Positions 1-5,372 of a stretch of DNA of 5,858 bases are shown one piece after another. How positions within the stretch are numbered: the stretch's first letter is position 1; every line of letters begins with the position of its first letter. Source of the DNA: an uncultured Prevotella sp. (GTDB taxonomy: Bacteria > Bacteroidota > Bacteroidia > Bacteroidales > Bacteroidaceae); the NCBI GenBank assembly GCA_900551985.1, contig URYG01000202.1:1-5858 (forward strand), written 5' to 3'. A program made the translations under genes and the position numbers. Below the pieces are notes generated by a model. It was given only the letters and a program-made list of their open reading frames with translations. It was not told where the DNA came from and made no database searches.

Positions 1-108
1 TTGGCTAAAGGGAGACGGAGGGATTCGAAAAAATCTCTTCGCAAGAGGGGGACAGGGGTGTCGAAAAAGCTCCCTTTGGCTAAAGGGAGACGGAGGGATT
101 CGAAAAAA
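1..108. repeat. 33-bp direct repeat (two copies, 75 bp apart) in a hairpin-rich intergenic block
   Basis: Bases 1-33 and 76-108 are identical (they begin TTGGCTAAAGGGAGACGGAG and end in CGAAAAAA). The first copy is cut by the window edge. Between them lie two small hairpins, CTCTT-CGC-AAGAG at 35-47 and GACA-GGGG-TGTC at 51-62. I read this as a repetitive intergenic element. No reading frame with coding character is visible here. Confidence 0.7.
70..89. repeat. Perfect 8-bp hairpin within the repeat unit
   Basis: CTCCCTTT (70-77) pairs with AAAGGGAG (82-89) around the loop GGCT. The left-edge copy of the repeat has only the right half of this hairpin because the window starts inside it, so the full unit probably begins before base 1. 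There is no T-run right after the stem on either strand, so a classical terminator is not supported. Confidence 0.65.
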
Positions 109-143
109 ACTTCATGTCCCCAGCCCTAGGGGGTTTCTGTCGT

Positions 144-196
144 CAGTTGGTTTTATGAGGGGGGCTCCCAAAAGCCCCCCTACAGAAAACCAATTG
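144..196. repeat. Long imperfect inverted repeat upstream of the capsule promoter
   Basis: The inner stem is AGGGGGGCT (158-166) with AGCCCCCCT (173-181), a perfect 9 bp around a 6-nt loop. The outer stem is CAGTTGGTTTT (144-154) with AAAACCAATTG (186-196), 11 bp with one G-T pair. A small internal loop separates them. The plus strand continues into a run of 12 A (199-210) rather than T. It lies upstream of the likely promoter, so it is not part of the upxY mRNA. It could be the end of an upstream transcript, a remnant of a small non-autonomous element, or a protein-binding DNA structure. Confidence 0.6.
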
Positions 197-222
197 TTAA
201 AAAAAAAAAATAGACCAAAAAA

Positions 223-254
223 TTTGTTTAAATCAGAGAAAAAGCGTAATTTTG
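223..254 (+). promoter_or_regulatory. Bacteroides-type promoter of the capsule operon
   Basis: TTTG at 223-226 (-33 box) and TAATTTTG at 247-254 (-7 box, consensus TAnnTTTG) are separated by 20 nt, matching the known primary-sigma promoter of Bacteroidetes. Transcription should start near 259-262, giving a leader of about 170 nt before the upxY start. A run of 12 A (199-210) lies just upstream and may help polymerase binding. No inverted repeats flank the promoter, so an invertible on/off switch is not supported. Confidence 0.65.
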
Positions 255-259
255 CAGCG

Positions 260-430
260 TGATAAGGATACTCTTTTAAGAACGTTTGTAAATAAGAACG
301 AAATTTAAAAGCCTGTCCCTGAAAAATGGTAAATGTGTAACATCTTGAAATTAAGGTAGTTATATGATATAGTAGGGAGCTAAAATTATGCCATTTTTTA
401 AAATTAATGTTAATAAAAAAGAGTAAATAG
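260..430 (+). promoter_or_regulatory. Long AT-rich 5' leader of the upxY operon
   Basis: About 170 nt separate the predicted transcription start from the first gene. Two structures are visible. An 8-bp direct repeat TAAGAACG lies at 277-284 and 293-300. A distant inverted repeat, AAAAATGG (322-329) with CCATTTTT (391-398), encloses about 60 nt. Alternative pairing of TCCCT (316-320) with AGGGA (374-378) lies inside and beside it. In Bacteroides, UpxY proteins act through the untranslated leader of their own operon, so this is the expected target. That function is inferred from the family, not shown by the sequence. Confidence 0.45.
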
Positions 431-1036
431 ATGAGTCTGGAAAGTCCTGATGAAGCCCCTATCTGGTATGCCATGAGTGCTCCCTACCGCGAAATGAAGG
501 TAGTGACGCACCTCAAGACCAACCGGGATATCAAGGTGTTCCTTCCTTTGGAACGCGTCGAGCGTATGGTGGGGCAGCACATACGCAAGCGAGTCATTTC
601 CTATCGCCCCGTAGTCCGCAATCTCCTCTTCGTGAAGGCTGCGCCAGCCAGAATGCGGAATCTCAAGCAGATTTACAATTCCATGCTTCAGTTCAAGATC
701 CGTCCCATGGATGGACATTCTGAAGTCATCACCATCCCCGATAAGGAAATGGAGGATTTCATGGCGCTCTACGAAAACGTGGAGGATGCCAACAAGCACT
801 TCTTCCTTCCGGGGGAAATCAATCTGCGCCCTGAAGCAAGGGTGAGGATAGAGGACGGCGTCTTTGCCGGACTCGAGGGATATTACCAGAAAGTGAAGGG
901 ATGCAAGAACGAGAAAGGTAAGGATGAAAAGTGCTTCGTGGTCAAGATTGAAGGATTCCTCTCCTGCGCCGCCTTCCTCACCGAATGCAATTACGTAAGC
1001 CTCGACGGGAAAGAGGAGAAGAAAAAGAAGAAGTAA
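431..1036 (+). CDS. upxY: UpxY-family transcription antiterminator (NusG-like)
   Basis: This 201-residue protein is a specialised NusG paralogue. Such proteins bind RNA polymerase and prevent early termination in capsular or exopolysaccharide operons. The N-terminal NGN domain runs from about residue 11 to 105: WYAM at 12-15 opens it, VFLPLERV at 36-43 matches the family's 'vFvP' strand, and the PVVRNLLFVK stretch at 60-69 matches 'PavpnLiFV'. A KOW-like region follows at about 131-191, with RIEDGVFAGLEGY at 139-151 as its signature. The tail is lysine-rich (197-201). The start is the first ATG after an AT-rich leader with no clear Shine-Dalgarno sequence, which is usual in this phylum. It is the first gene of the operon, 45 nt before the export lipoprotein gene. 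No UpxZ-like partner gene follows, unlike many Bacteroides loci. Function is inferred from family and position. Confidence 0.88.
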   Translation: MSLESPDEAPIWYAMSAPYREMKVVTHLKTNRDIKVFLPLERVERMVGQHIRKRVISYRPVVRNLLFVKAAPARMRNLKQIYNSMLQFKIRPMDGHSEVITIPDKEMEDFMALYENVEDANKHFFLPGEINLRPEARVRIEDGVFAGLEGYYQKVKGCKNEKGKDEKCFVVKIEGFLSCAAFLTECNYVSLDGKEEKKKKK

Positions 1037-1081
1037 CTTCTTCCGAATGTGATTAAAAACTGCATTATCTAGATAAAAAGA

Positions 1082-1882
1082 ATGAAATTTAGTAAACTTG
1101 TGTTGTCAGGAGTGCTGGGTGTAGCACTCTTGTCCGCTACGTCTTGCGGTACCCCGAAGAATGTAGCCTATTTTCAGGATTTGAACAATAATCCTGATAC
1201 AGTCATTACCCTGCAGAACAGAGTGATAACCGTAAAGCCTACCGATAAGATCTATATCGGAGTGAAGAGCAAGGATCCGCAGATATCGCAGCTCTTCAAT
1301 CTTACGGGCGGAACCAGCGGAAGCGGTGCCTACAATATGTCGCAGGATGCCTATTACTATACCGTAGATAGCAAGGGAGATATCGATTTCCCGGTTGTGG
1401 GAAAGATACAGGTGGCTGGTCTCACCCGCGAGGAGATTGCCGAGAAGGTGAAGAAATCGCTCGTGGATGCAAGTCTCGTCAAGGATCCTACCGTCACCGT
1501 GAGTCTCAGCAACCTCCATTATTCCATGATGGGCGAGGTAGCCAAGCCGGGTCAGTATGCCATCGAAGAGGAAAAGGTGACCATCCTCGATGCCATCAGC
1601 AAGGCGGGAGATCTCACCATCCAGGGTCGCAGAAACGATGTGATGGTGCTCCGACAGGAAAACGGACACCAGAAAATCTACAAGATCGACCTCTGCTCCG
1701 GCAAGGACATCTTCAGTTCTCCTGCCTACTATCTCCAGCAGAACGATGTGGTATATGTTACACCTAACGATACCAAGAAGCGCAGTTCTACCCTCAATGG
1801 TAATACCGTGCAATCTACGGGATTCTGGATGAGCATCTCATCTCTCATCGTTACCATCCTCACCTTCCTGAAAGTAAATTAA
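1082..1882 (+). CDS. wza: Wza-like polysaccharide export outer-membrane lipoprotein
   Basis: This 266-residue protein belongs to the polysaccharide biosynthesis/export (Poly_export plus SLBB) family, which forms the outer-membrane channel for capsule or exopolysaccharide. Residues 1-21 are a lipoprotein signal peptide ending ATS before Cys22, followed by the typical Bacteroidetes start KNVAYFQD (26-33). The export domain follows, with 'IDFPVVGKIQVAGLTREE' as its hallmark near residues 100-117. An SLBB-type domain lies in the second half, from YSMMGEVAKPGQY onward. The last 20 or so residues (from about 246) are hydrophobic and may form the C-terminal helix that crosses the outer membrane in Wza. 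It is shorter than E. coli Wza (about 380 residues) but normal for Bacteroidetes. It ends 9 nt before the wzc-like gene, so the two are very likely co-translated. The symbol is by analogy with E. coli. Confidence 0.9.
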   Translation: MKFSKLVLSGVLGVALLSATSCGTPKNVAYFQDLNNNPDTVITLQNRVITVKPTDKIYIGVKSKDPQISQLFNLTGGTSGSGAYNMSQDAYYYTVDSKGDIDFPVVGKIQVAGLTREEIAEKVKKSLVDASLVKDPTVTVSLSNLHYSMMGEVAKPGQYAIEEEKVTILDAISKAGDLTIQGRRNDVMVLRQENGHQKIYKIDLCSGKDIFSSPAYYLQQNDVVYVTPNDTKKRSSTLNGNTVQSTGFWMSISSLIVTILTFLKVN

Positions 1883-1891
1883 TAAAGAAAA

Positions 1892-4417
1892 ATGATACAG
1901 AATACTACTCCGGCTAACCAGCCAGCACAGGTGAATCCGCTGCTCCGACGCAACCAGGCAGACGACTTCATCCGCCTGCAGGATCTCTTCTATCTCTGCC
2001 TCGCCAAGTGGCGCAGGTTCATCCTTTCGCTAGCCGTAACACTCGGCATCGCCACCTATTACATTCTCACTACCCCAAACGTATATCAGCGCACCGCATC
2101 CCTGATGATCAAGGACGACAGCAAGTCGCAGGGCATCAGCAGCGATGTTTCTTCCATGTTCGCTGATATGGGACTGGGCAATGCCAAGAGCAATGTAAAC
2201 AACGAACTCATTGCTATCCAGTCGCCTGCCGTGCTCCTCGAAACCGGAAAGCGACTCAAGCTCGATGTAGATTATGCCATCGACGGCGCCTTCCACAAGG
2301 AGGCTCTCTATGGCGGCGATCTCCCTGTAACCGTAGATTTCATCGGCTTCACCGATGATCAGAGTGGCAGCTTCCAGCTCCAGCTCAAGGGCGATGGCTC
2401 TTACGTCATCAGCAGGCTCAAGGGCGTAACCCGTGATAATCTTCCGGTAGATGACAGCGATGAGATTACCGGCAGACTCGGACAGATCATCCACACCCCA
2501 CTGGGTAAGATCAAGGTAGATAAGGCTCCTTCCTATACCCAGTTTGTAAAGAATGGAGATGCTCCGGTGCTCTATGTATCCCGCAGCAATATCTATGCGA
2601 TGACCGACCGCATCAAGGGCTCGCTGGCAGCCAGCCTGAGCGAGGAGAAATCCACCGTCATCGACCTTACCTATAAGGATGTGCTCCCTAAGCGTGCAGA
2701 GGATGTCATCAACACCATCATCTCCGTTTACCGCAAGAACTGGCTCGAGGACAAGAACCAGATGACCATCTCCACCTCTCACTTCATCACCGAGCGACTG
2801 GGCGTGATAGAGCGCGAGCTGGGCGATGTGGATAAGAATATTTCTGCCTTCAAGAGCAGCAACCTGCTGCCAGATGTAGAGGCTGCCGCACAGCAGTATA
2901 TGCAGAAGAGCACCGAGGTGGACAAGCAGATCATGGATCTCAACTCGCGCCTCGCCATTGCCCAGTATATCCGAAACTATCTCACCGGCAAGGTGGGCAA
3001 GAACCAGCTCCTGCCTTCCAATACAGGCATCGAGAGCCCGGGCATAGAGCAGCAGATTTCTGAGTACAACAAGAGCCAGCTGGAGCGTAACAACCTGGTG
3101 GCTAACTCAAGCGAGCAGAACCCTCTGGTGGCTGATTACGACCAGAGCCTTGCCTCCATGCGCAAGAGCATCACTGCCAGTCTCGACAACTTCGTGGTAA
3201 CCCTCAAGACCCAGCTGGGAACCCTTCAGGCAAACGAGGCTGCCACTACCACCCAGATTGCCAGCAACCCTAACCAGGCTAAGTACCTGCAGACCGTGGG
3301 TCGCCAGCAGAAGGTCAAGGAGTCGCTCTATCTCTTCCTCCTCCAGAAGCGCGAGGAGAATGAGCTCTCCAAGGCATTCACCGCCTACAATACCCGCATC
3401 ATCACCCCTCCTACGGGCGACAACAAGCCGGTGGCACCGGTGCGCCGCAACATCATGCTCGTAGCCTTCGTGCTGGGATTCCTCATTCCGGTAGTCATCA
3501 TCTTCGTGCGTGAGAACATGAATACCACCGTGCGTGGCAGAAAGGACCTGAAGAACATGAATGTTCCGTTCCTGGGCGAGATTCCATACTATGTGAGTCG
3601 CAAGTACCGCCCAACCCTCGAGCAGCGCATCAGGTTCTGGAAGAAGCCGAAGGAGGTGCGCCAGATGGTAGTGAAGGCAGGCAAGCGCGACATCGTGAAC
3701 GAGGCGTTCCGAGTATTGCGCACCAACTTCGAGTTCACCATCGGTACCCATCCCGAGCAGAATGTCATCATCTTCACCTCTCTGAATCCGGGATCCGGTA
3801 AGAGTCACCTGGCAGCCAATATGGCGATGTCGCTCGCCATCAAGAAGAAGAAGGTGCTGCTCATCGACGGTGACCTCCGCCACGGATCTACCTCCATGCT
3901 GGTAGGCAATCCGGGCGAGGGATTGAGCGATTACCTCAACGGCAGAATCGCCGACATCCACGACATCCTCCACAAGGGAGAGGAGAGCGGACTGGTGAAG
4001 TATTTCGATGTCATTCCTATCGGAACCATCCCTCCAAACCCTACCGAGCTCCTCTTCACCCCATTGCTGGAGCAGATGATCAGGCAGATGCGCCAGGAGT
4101 ACGATTACGTCTTCATCGACTGTCCTCCTATCGAGGTGGTAGCCGAAACCCCAATCTACGAGCAGTTTGCCGACCGCACCATCTTCGTAGTCCGTTCCGG
4201 CCTGATGGAGCGCAGCATGCTTCCAGAGATCGATGCCCTCTACAAGGAGAAGAAGTTCAAGAACATGACCATGATTCTGAACGGCACCAAGACCCGTGGC
4301 GGCAGATATGGCAGCCACTATGGCTACGGCTACGGCTATGGTTATGGCTACGGCTATAACTATAATAAGGAAAAGAACGGGGGGGGCAGAATCTTAGATG
4401 AATGGATTATAGAATAA
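1892..4417 (+). CDS. wzc: Wzc-like polysaccharide co-polymerase and BY-family tyrosine kinase
   Basis: This 841-residue inner-membrane protein would control chain polymerisation and export together with the Wza-like channel. A Wzz-type domain begins with the first membrane segment (about 43-60). A long periplasmic, partly coiled-coil region follows and ends in a GNVR-like stretch with LYLFLLQKREEN just before the second membrane segment (about 521-541). The cytoplasmic kinase has the oligomerisation motif EAFRVLR (604-610, EX2RX2R), Walker A NPGSGKSH (632-639, Lys637), Walker A' LLIDGDLR (656-663) and Walker B VFIDCPP (740-746). All key residues are present. The C-terminus carries nine tyrosines at 806-824, the expected autophosphorylation cluster. 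As in other Bacteroidetes and in Proteobacteria, membrane and kinase parts are one polypeptide. The gene ends 2 nt before the preferred phosphatase start. A run of eight G (4379-4386) lies near its end. The symbol is by analogy. Confidence 0.93.
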   Translation: MIQNTTPANQPAQVNPLLRRNQADDFIRLQDLFYLCLAKWRRFILSLAVTLGIATYYILTTPNVYQRTASLMIKDDSKSQGISSDVSSMFADMGLGNAKSNVNNELIAIQSPAVLLETGKRLKLDVDYAIDGAFHKEALYGGDLPVTVDFIGFTDDQSGSFQLQLKGDGSYVISRLKGVTRDNLPVDDSDEITGRLGQIIHTPLGKIKVDKAPSYTQFVKNGDAPVLYVSRSNIYAMTDRIKGSLAASLSEEKSTVIDLTYKDVLPKRAEDVINTIISVYRKNWLEDKNQMTISTSHFITERLGVIERELGDVDKNISAFKSSNLLPDVEAAAQQYMQKSTEVDKQIMDLNSRLAIAQYIRNYLTGKVGKNQLLPSNTGIESPGIEQQISEYNKSQLERNNLVANSSEQNPLVADYDQSLASMRKSITASLDNFVVTLKTQLGTLQANEAATTTQIASNPNQAKYLQTVGRQQKVKESLYLFLLQKREENELSKAFTAYNTRIITPPTGDNKPVAPVRRNIMLVAFVLGFLIPVVIIFVRENMNTTVRGRKDLKNMNVPFLGEIPYYVSRKYRPTLEQRIRFWKKPKEVRQMVVKAGKRDIVNEAFRVLRTNFEFTIGTHPEQNVIIFTSLNPGSGKSHLAANMAMSLAIKKKKVLLIDGDLRHGSTSMLVGNPGEGLSDYLNGRIADIHDILHKGEESGLVKYFDVIPIGTIPPNPTELLFTPLLEQMIRQMRQEYDYVFIDCPPIEVVAETPIYEQFADRTIFVVRSGLMERSMLPEIDALYKEKKFKNMTMILNGTKTRGGRYGSHYGYGYGYGYGYGYNYNKEKNGGGRILDEWIIE
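4307..4363 (+). repeat. Gly-Tyr repeat encoding the kinase's tyrosine tail
   Basis: Alternating TAT/TAC and GGC/GGT codons encode (Tyr-Gly)6-Tyr-Asn-Tyr after a first Tyr at residue 806. The 6-bp period makes it an imperfect tandem repeat. Mixed synonymous codons suggest selection on the protein rather than recent slippage. In this kinase family the clustered tyrosines are phosphorylated between neighbouring subunits. Confidence 0.75.
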
Positions 4418-4419
4418 AA

Positions 4420-5112
4420 ATGGGATTTTTTAAAAAGCTGTTCAGAAGCAAAAAGCCATCAGGGAGTACATGCAGTCTCCCTGATGGCATCGATTACCAT
4501 TGCCATATCCTCCCTGGCGTGGATGATGGCTTCCAGGATCCGGAAAAGAGCCTGGAGCAGCTTCGCATCTACGAAGCAAGCGGAATCCGTGAAGTCTGGT
4601 TCACCCCTCACATCATGGAAGATGTTCCGAATGAGCCCGAAGATCTCCGCCGGGTCTTCGATGCATTCCGTGATCAGTATCTCCAGGATTGCCTTCAGCG
4701 TGGGTCCCAGCCCCTACAGCTGCATCTCGCAGCCGAGAACATGCTGGATGCCCTTTTCGAGCGCCGCCTCAAGGCTGGCAATCTCCTGCCCCTGGCAGAG
4801 AAATACCTGCTGGTGGAAACCAGCATCTTTGCCCCACCGATGAATTTCCGTGGACTGCTGGAGCGCATCAGGAACAAGGGCTATACCCCGATCCTGGCTC
4901 ACCCCGAGCGTTACCTCTATATGAAGAAAGAGGATTACGAGGCACTCAAGGCGCAGGGCATCCTGTTCCAGCGCAACCTCTTCAGTCTCCGCGGTCAGTA
5001 TGGCGATCGGGTGCAGAAGCGGTGCCGCCAGCTCCTGAAATGGCAGATGTACGATTTCGTGGGCACCGATCTCCACCGCCTAACCTCGGCAGGACTGAAC
5101 ACAGAAGGCTGA
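4420..5112 (+). CDS. PHP-family tyrosine-protein phosphatase (CpsB/CapC/YwqE type), shortened C-terminus
   Basis: It would remove phosphate from the tyrosine tail of the Wzc-like kinase encoded just upstream. From ATG 4420 it has 230 residues. The metal-binding motifs of the PHP fold are present: DYHCH (25-29) followed by LPGVDDG, FTPH (61-64), AAEN (104-107, Glu106), LAHPERY (159-165) and GTDLH (215-219). An in-frame ATG at 4402, overlapping the kinase gene, would add six residues. I prefer 4420 because MGFFKKLF resembles the basic start of relatives and it lies 2 nt after the kinase stop. The protein ends 11 residues after His219, while relatives such as B. subtilis YwqE continue with a longer helical C-terminal part. 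No other frame downstream restores it. The last codons (5080-5112) are antisense to a minus-strand small gene, so the native end seems to have been replaced. The active site looks complete, but stability is uncertain. Confidence 0.85.
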   Translation: MGFFKKLFRSKKPSGSTCSLPDGIDYHCHILPGVDDGFQDPEKSLEQLRIYEASGIREVWFTPHIMEDVPNEPEDLRRVFDAFRDQYLQDCLQRGSQPLQLHLAAENMLDALFERRLKAGNLLPLAEKYLLVETSIFAPPMNFRGLLERIRNKGYTPILAHPERYLYMKKEDYEALKAQGILFQRNLFSLRGQYGDRVQKRCRQLLKWQMYDFVGTDLHRLTSAGLNTEG

Positions 5113-5175
5113 TGCTATGGCAGTGAGAATGGTGATAACGAGATTGATGATCTTCTTGACGGTTTCTTTTTTCAT
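5080..5175 (-). CDS. Smalltalk-type small membrane peptide
   Basis: This 31-residue gene reads on the minus strand from ATG 5175-5173 to TAG at 5082-5080. The product starts MKKETVKKI, continues with a hydrophobic segment (about residues 9-26, INLVITILTAIASAF) and ends VQSCRG. This pattern (MKKET start, one hydrophobic helix, SC near the end) matches the short 'smalltalk' proteins of Bacteroidetes, which are commonly encoded just after HU-related DNA-binding genes, as here. Their function is unknown. VQSC resembles a lipobox, so a signal-peptide-like role is possible. No promoter of the TTTG/TAnnTTTG type is visible in the 197 nt upstream, so it probably depends on the HU gene's transcript. 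Its 3' end overlaps the phosphatase gene by 33 nt in convergent orientation. It is easily missed because of its size. Confidence 0.75.
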   Translation of the reverse strand: MKKETVKKIINLVITILTAIASAFCVQSCRG

Positions 5176-5209
5176 GAGTATGGAAAATTTGATGAGTATG
5201 GAAAATTTG
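5174..5209. repeat. Perfect 18-bp tandem duplication at the smalltalk start
   Basis: The unit ATGAGTATGGAAAATTTG occurs at 5174-5191 and 5192-5209 without mismatch. On the minus strand it covers the first bases of the smalltalk start codon and its translation-initiation region, so a copy-number change would alter the spacing or sequence just upstream of the start. The exact identity suggests a recent duplication. Confidence 0.8.
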
Positions 5210-5231
5210 AAAAGAATAAACTAGGTGATAA

Positions 5232-5357
5232 AGATGAGCCAGGACTCGCGAGTATCCTTACATAGCTGTATTTTAGATATTTCTGGGCTTCATCATATAT
5301 GCTTGTAGCCCCTCTTGTAGCTATAGGAATACCCCTGACGCCATCCTGGCTTCATCT
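5232..5357 (-). other. Nested imperfect inverted repeat in the HU-smalltalk spacer
   Basis: Several arms pair in nested order. AGATGAGCCAGGA (5232-5244) pairs with TCCTGGCTTCATCT (5344-5357), with one bulged base. GTATCC (5252-5257) pairs with GGAATAC (5326-5332). ATAGCTGTA (5262-5270) pairs with TTGTAGCTAT (5316-5324 region), and GGGCT (5285-5289) with AGCCC (5307-5311). A 10-bp palindrome, ACTCGCGAGT, sits at 5244-5253. The region would lie inside the predicted HU-smalltalk transcript. It could be a structured RNA element or a remnant of a small mobile element; I do not recognise a known family. The pairing was found by eye. Confidence 0.4.
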
Positions 5358-5372
5358 CACTCTCTCAGATCT

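Noticed and set aside
1..108. CRISPR array
   Set aside because: Only two repeat copies are present, the interval contains its own hairpins, and there are no cas genes in the window.
130..430. Invertible capsule promoter as in Bacteroides fragilis
   Set aside because: I found no matched inverted repeats on both sides of the promoter and no invertase gene in the window; the long inverted repeat lies wholly upstream.
112..474. Minus-strand open frame across the upstream intergenic region
   Set aside because: It runs through hairpins, an A12 tract and the promoter; the product is Phe/Leu/Tyr-rich AT-derived sequence with no recognisable motif.
1037..1081. Separate promoter for the export lipoprotein gene
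   Set aside because: The 45-nt gap has neither a TTTG nor a TAnnTTTG box, so co-transcription with upxY is simpler.
3107..4318. Long minus-strand open frame (403 codons) opposite the kinase gene
   Set aside because: It is antisense to a well-supported kinase with intact motifs, and its product is the low-complexity His/Leu/Glu-rich type expected from antisense of a codon-biased gene.
5140..5172. Rho-independent terminator after the phosphatase gene
   Set aside because: The possible stem AGAT/ATCT is only 4 bp and AT-rich, and the T-run lies more than 10 bases after it; it also codes for smalltalk on the other strand.
5174..5221. Tiny plus-strand frame reading MSMENLMSMENL
   Set aside because: It is only the translation of the 18-bp duplication and has no supporting context.
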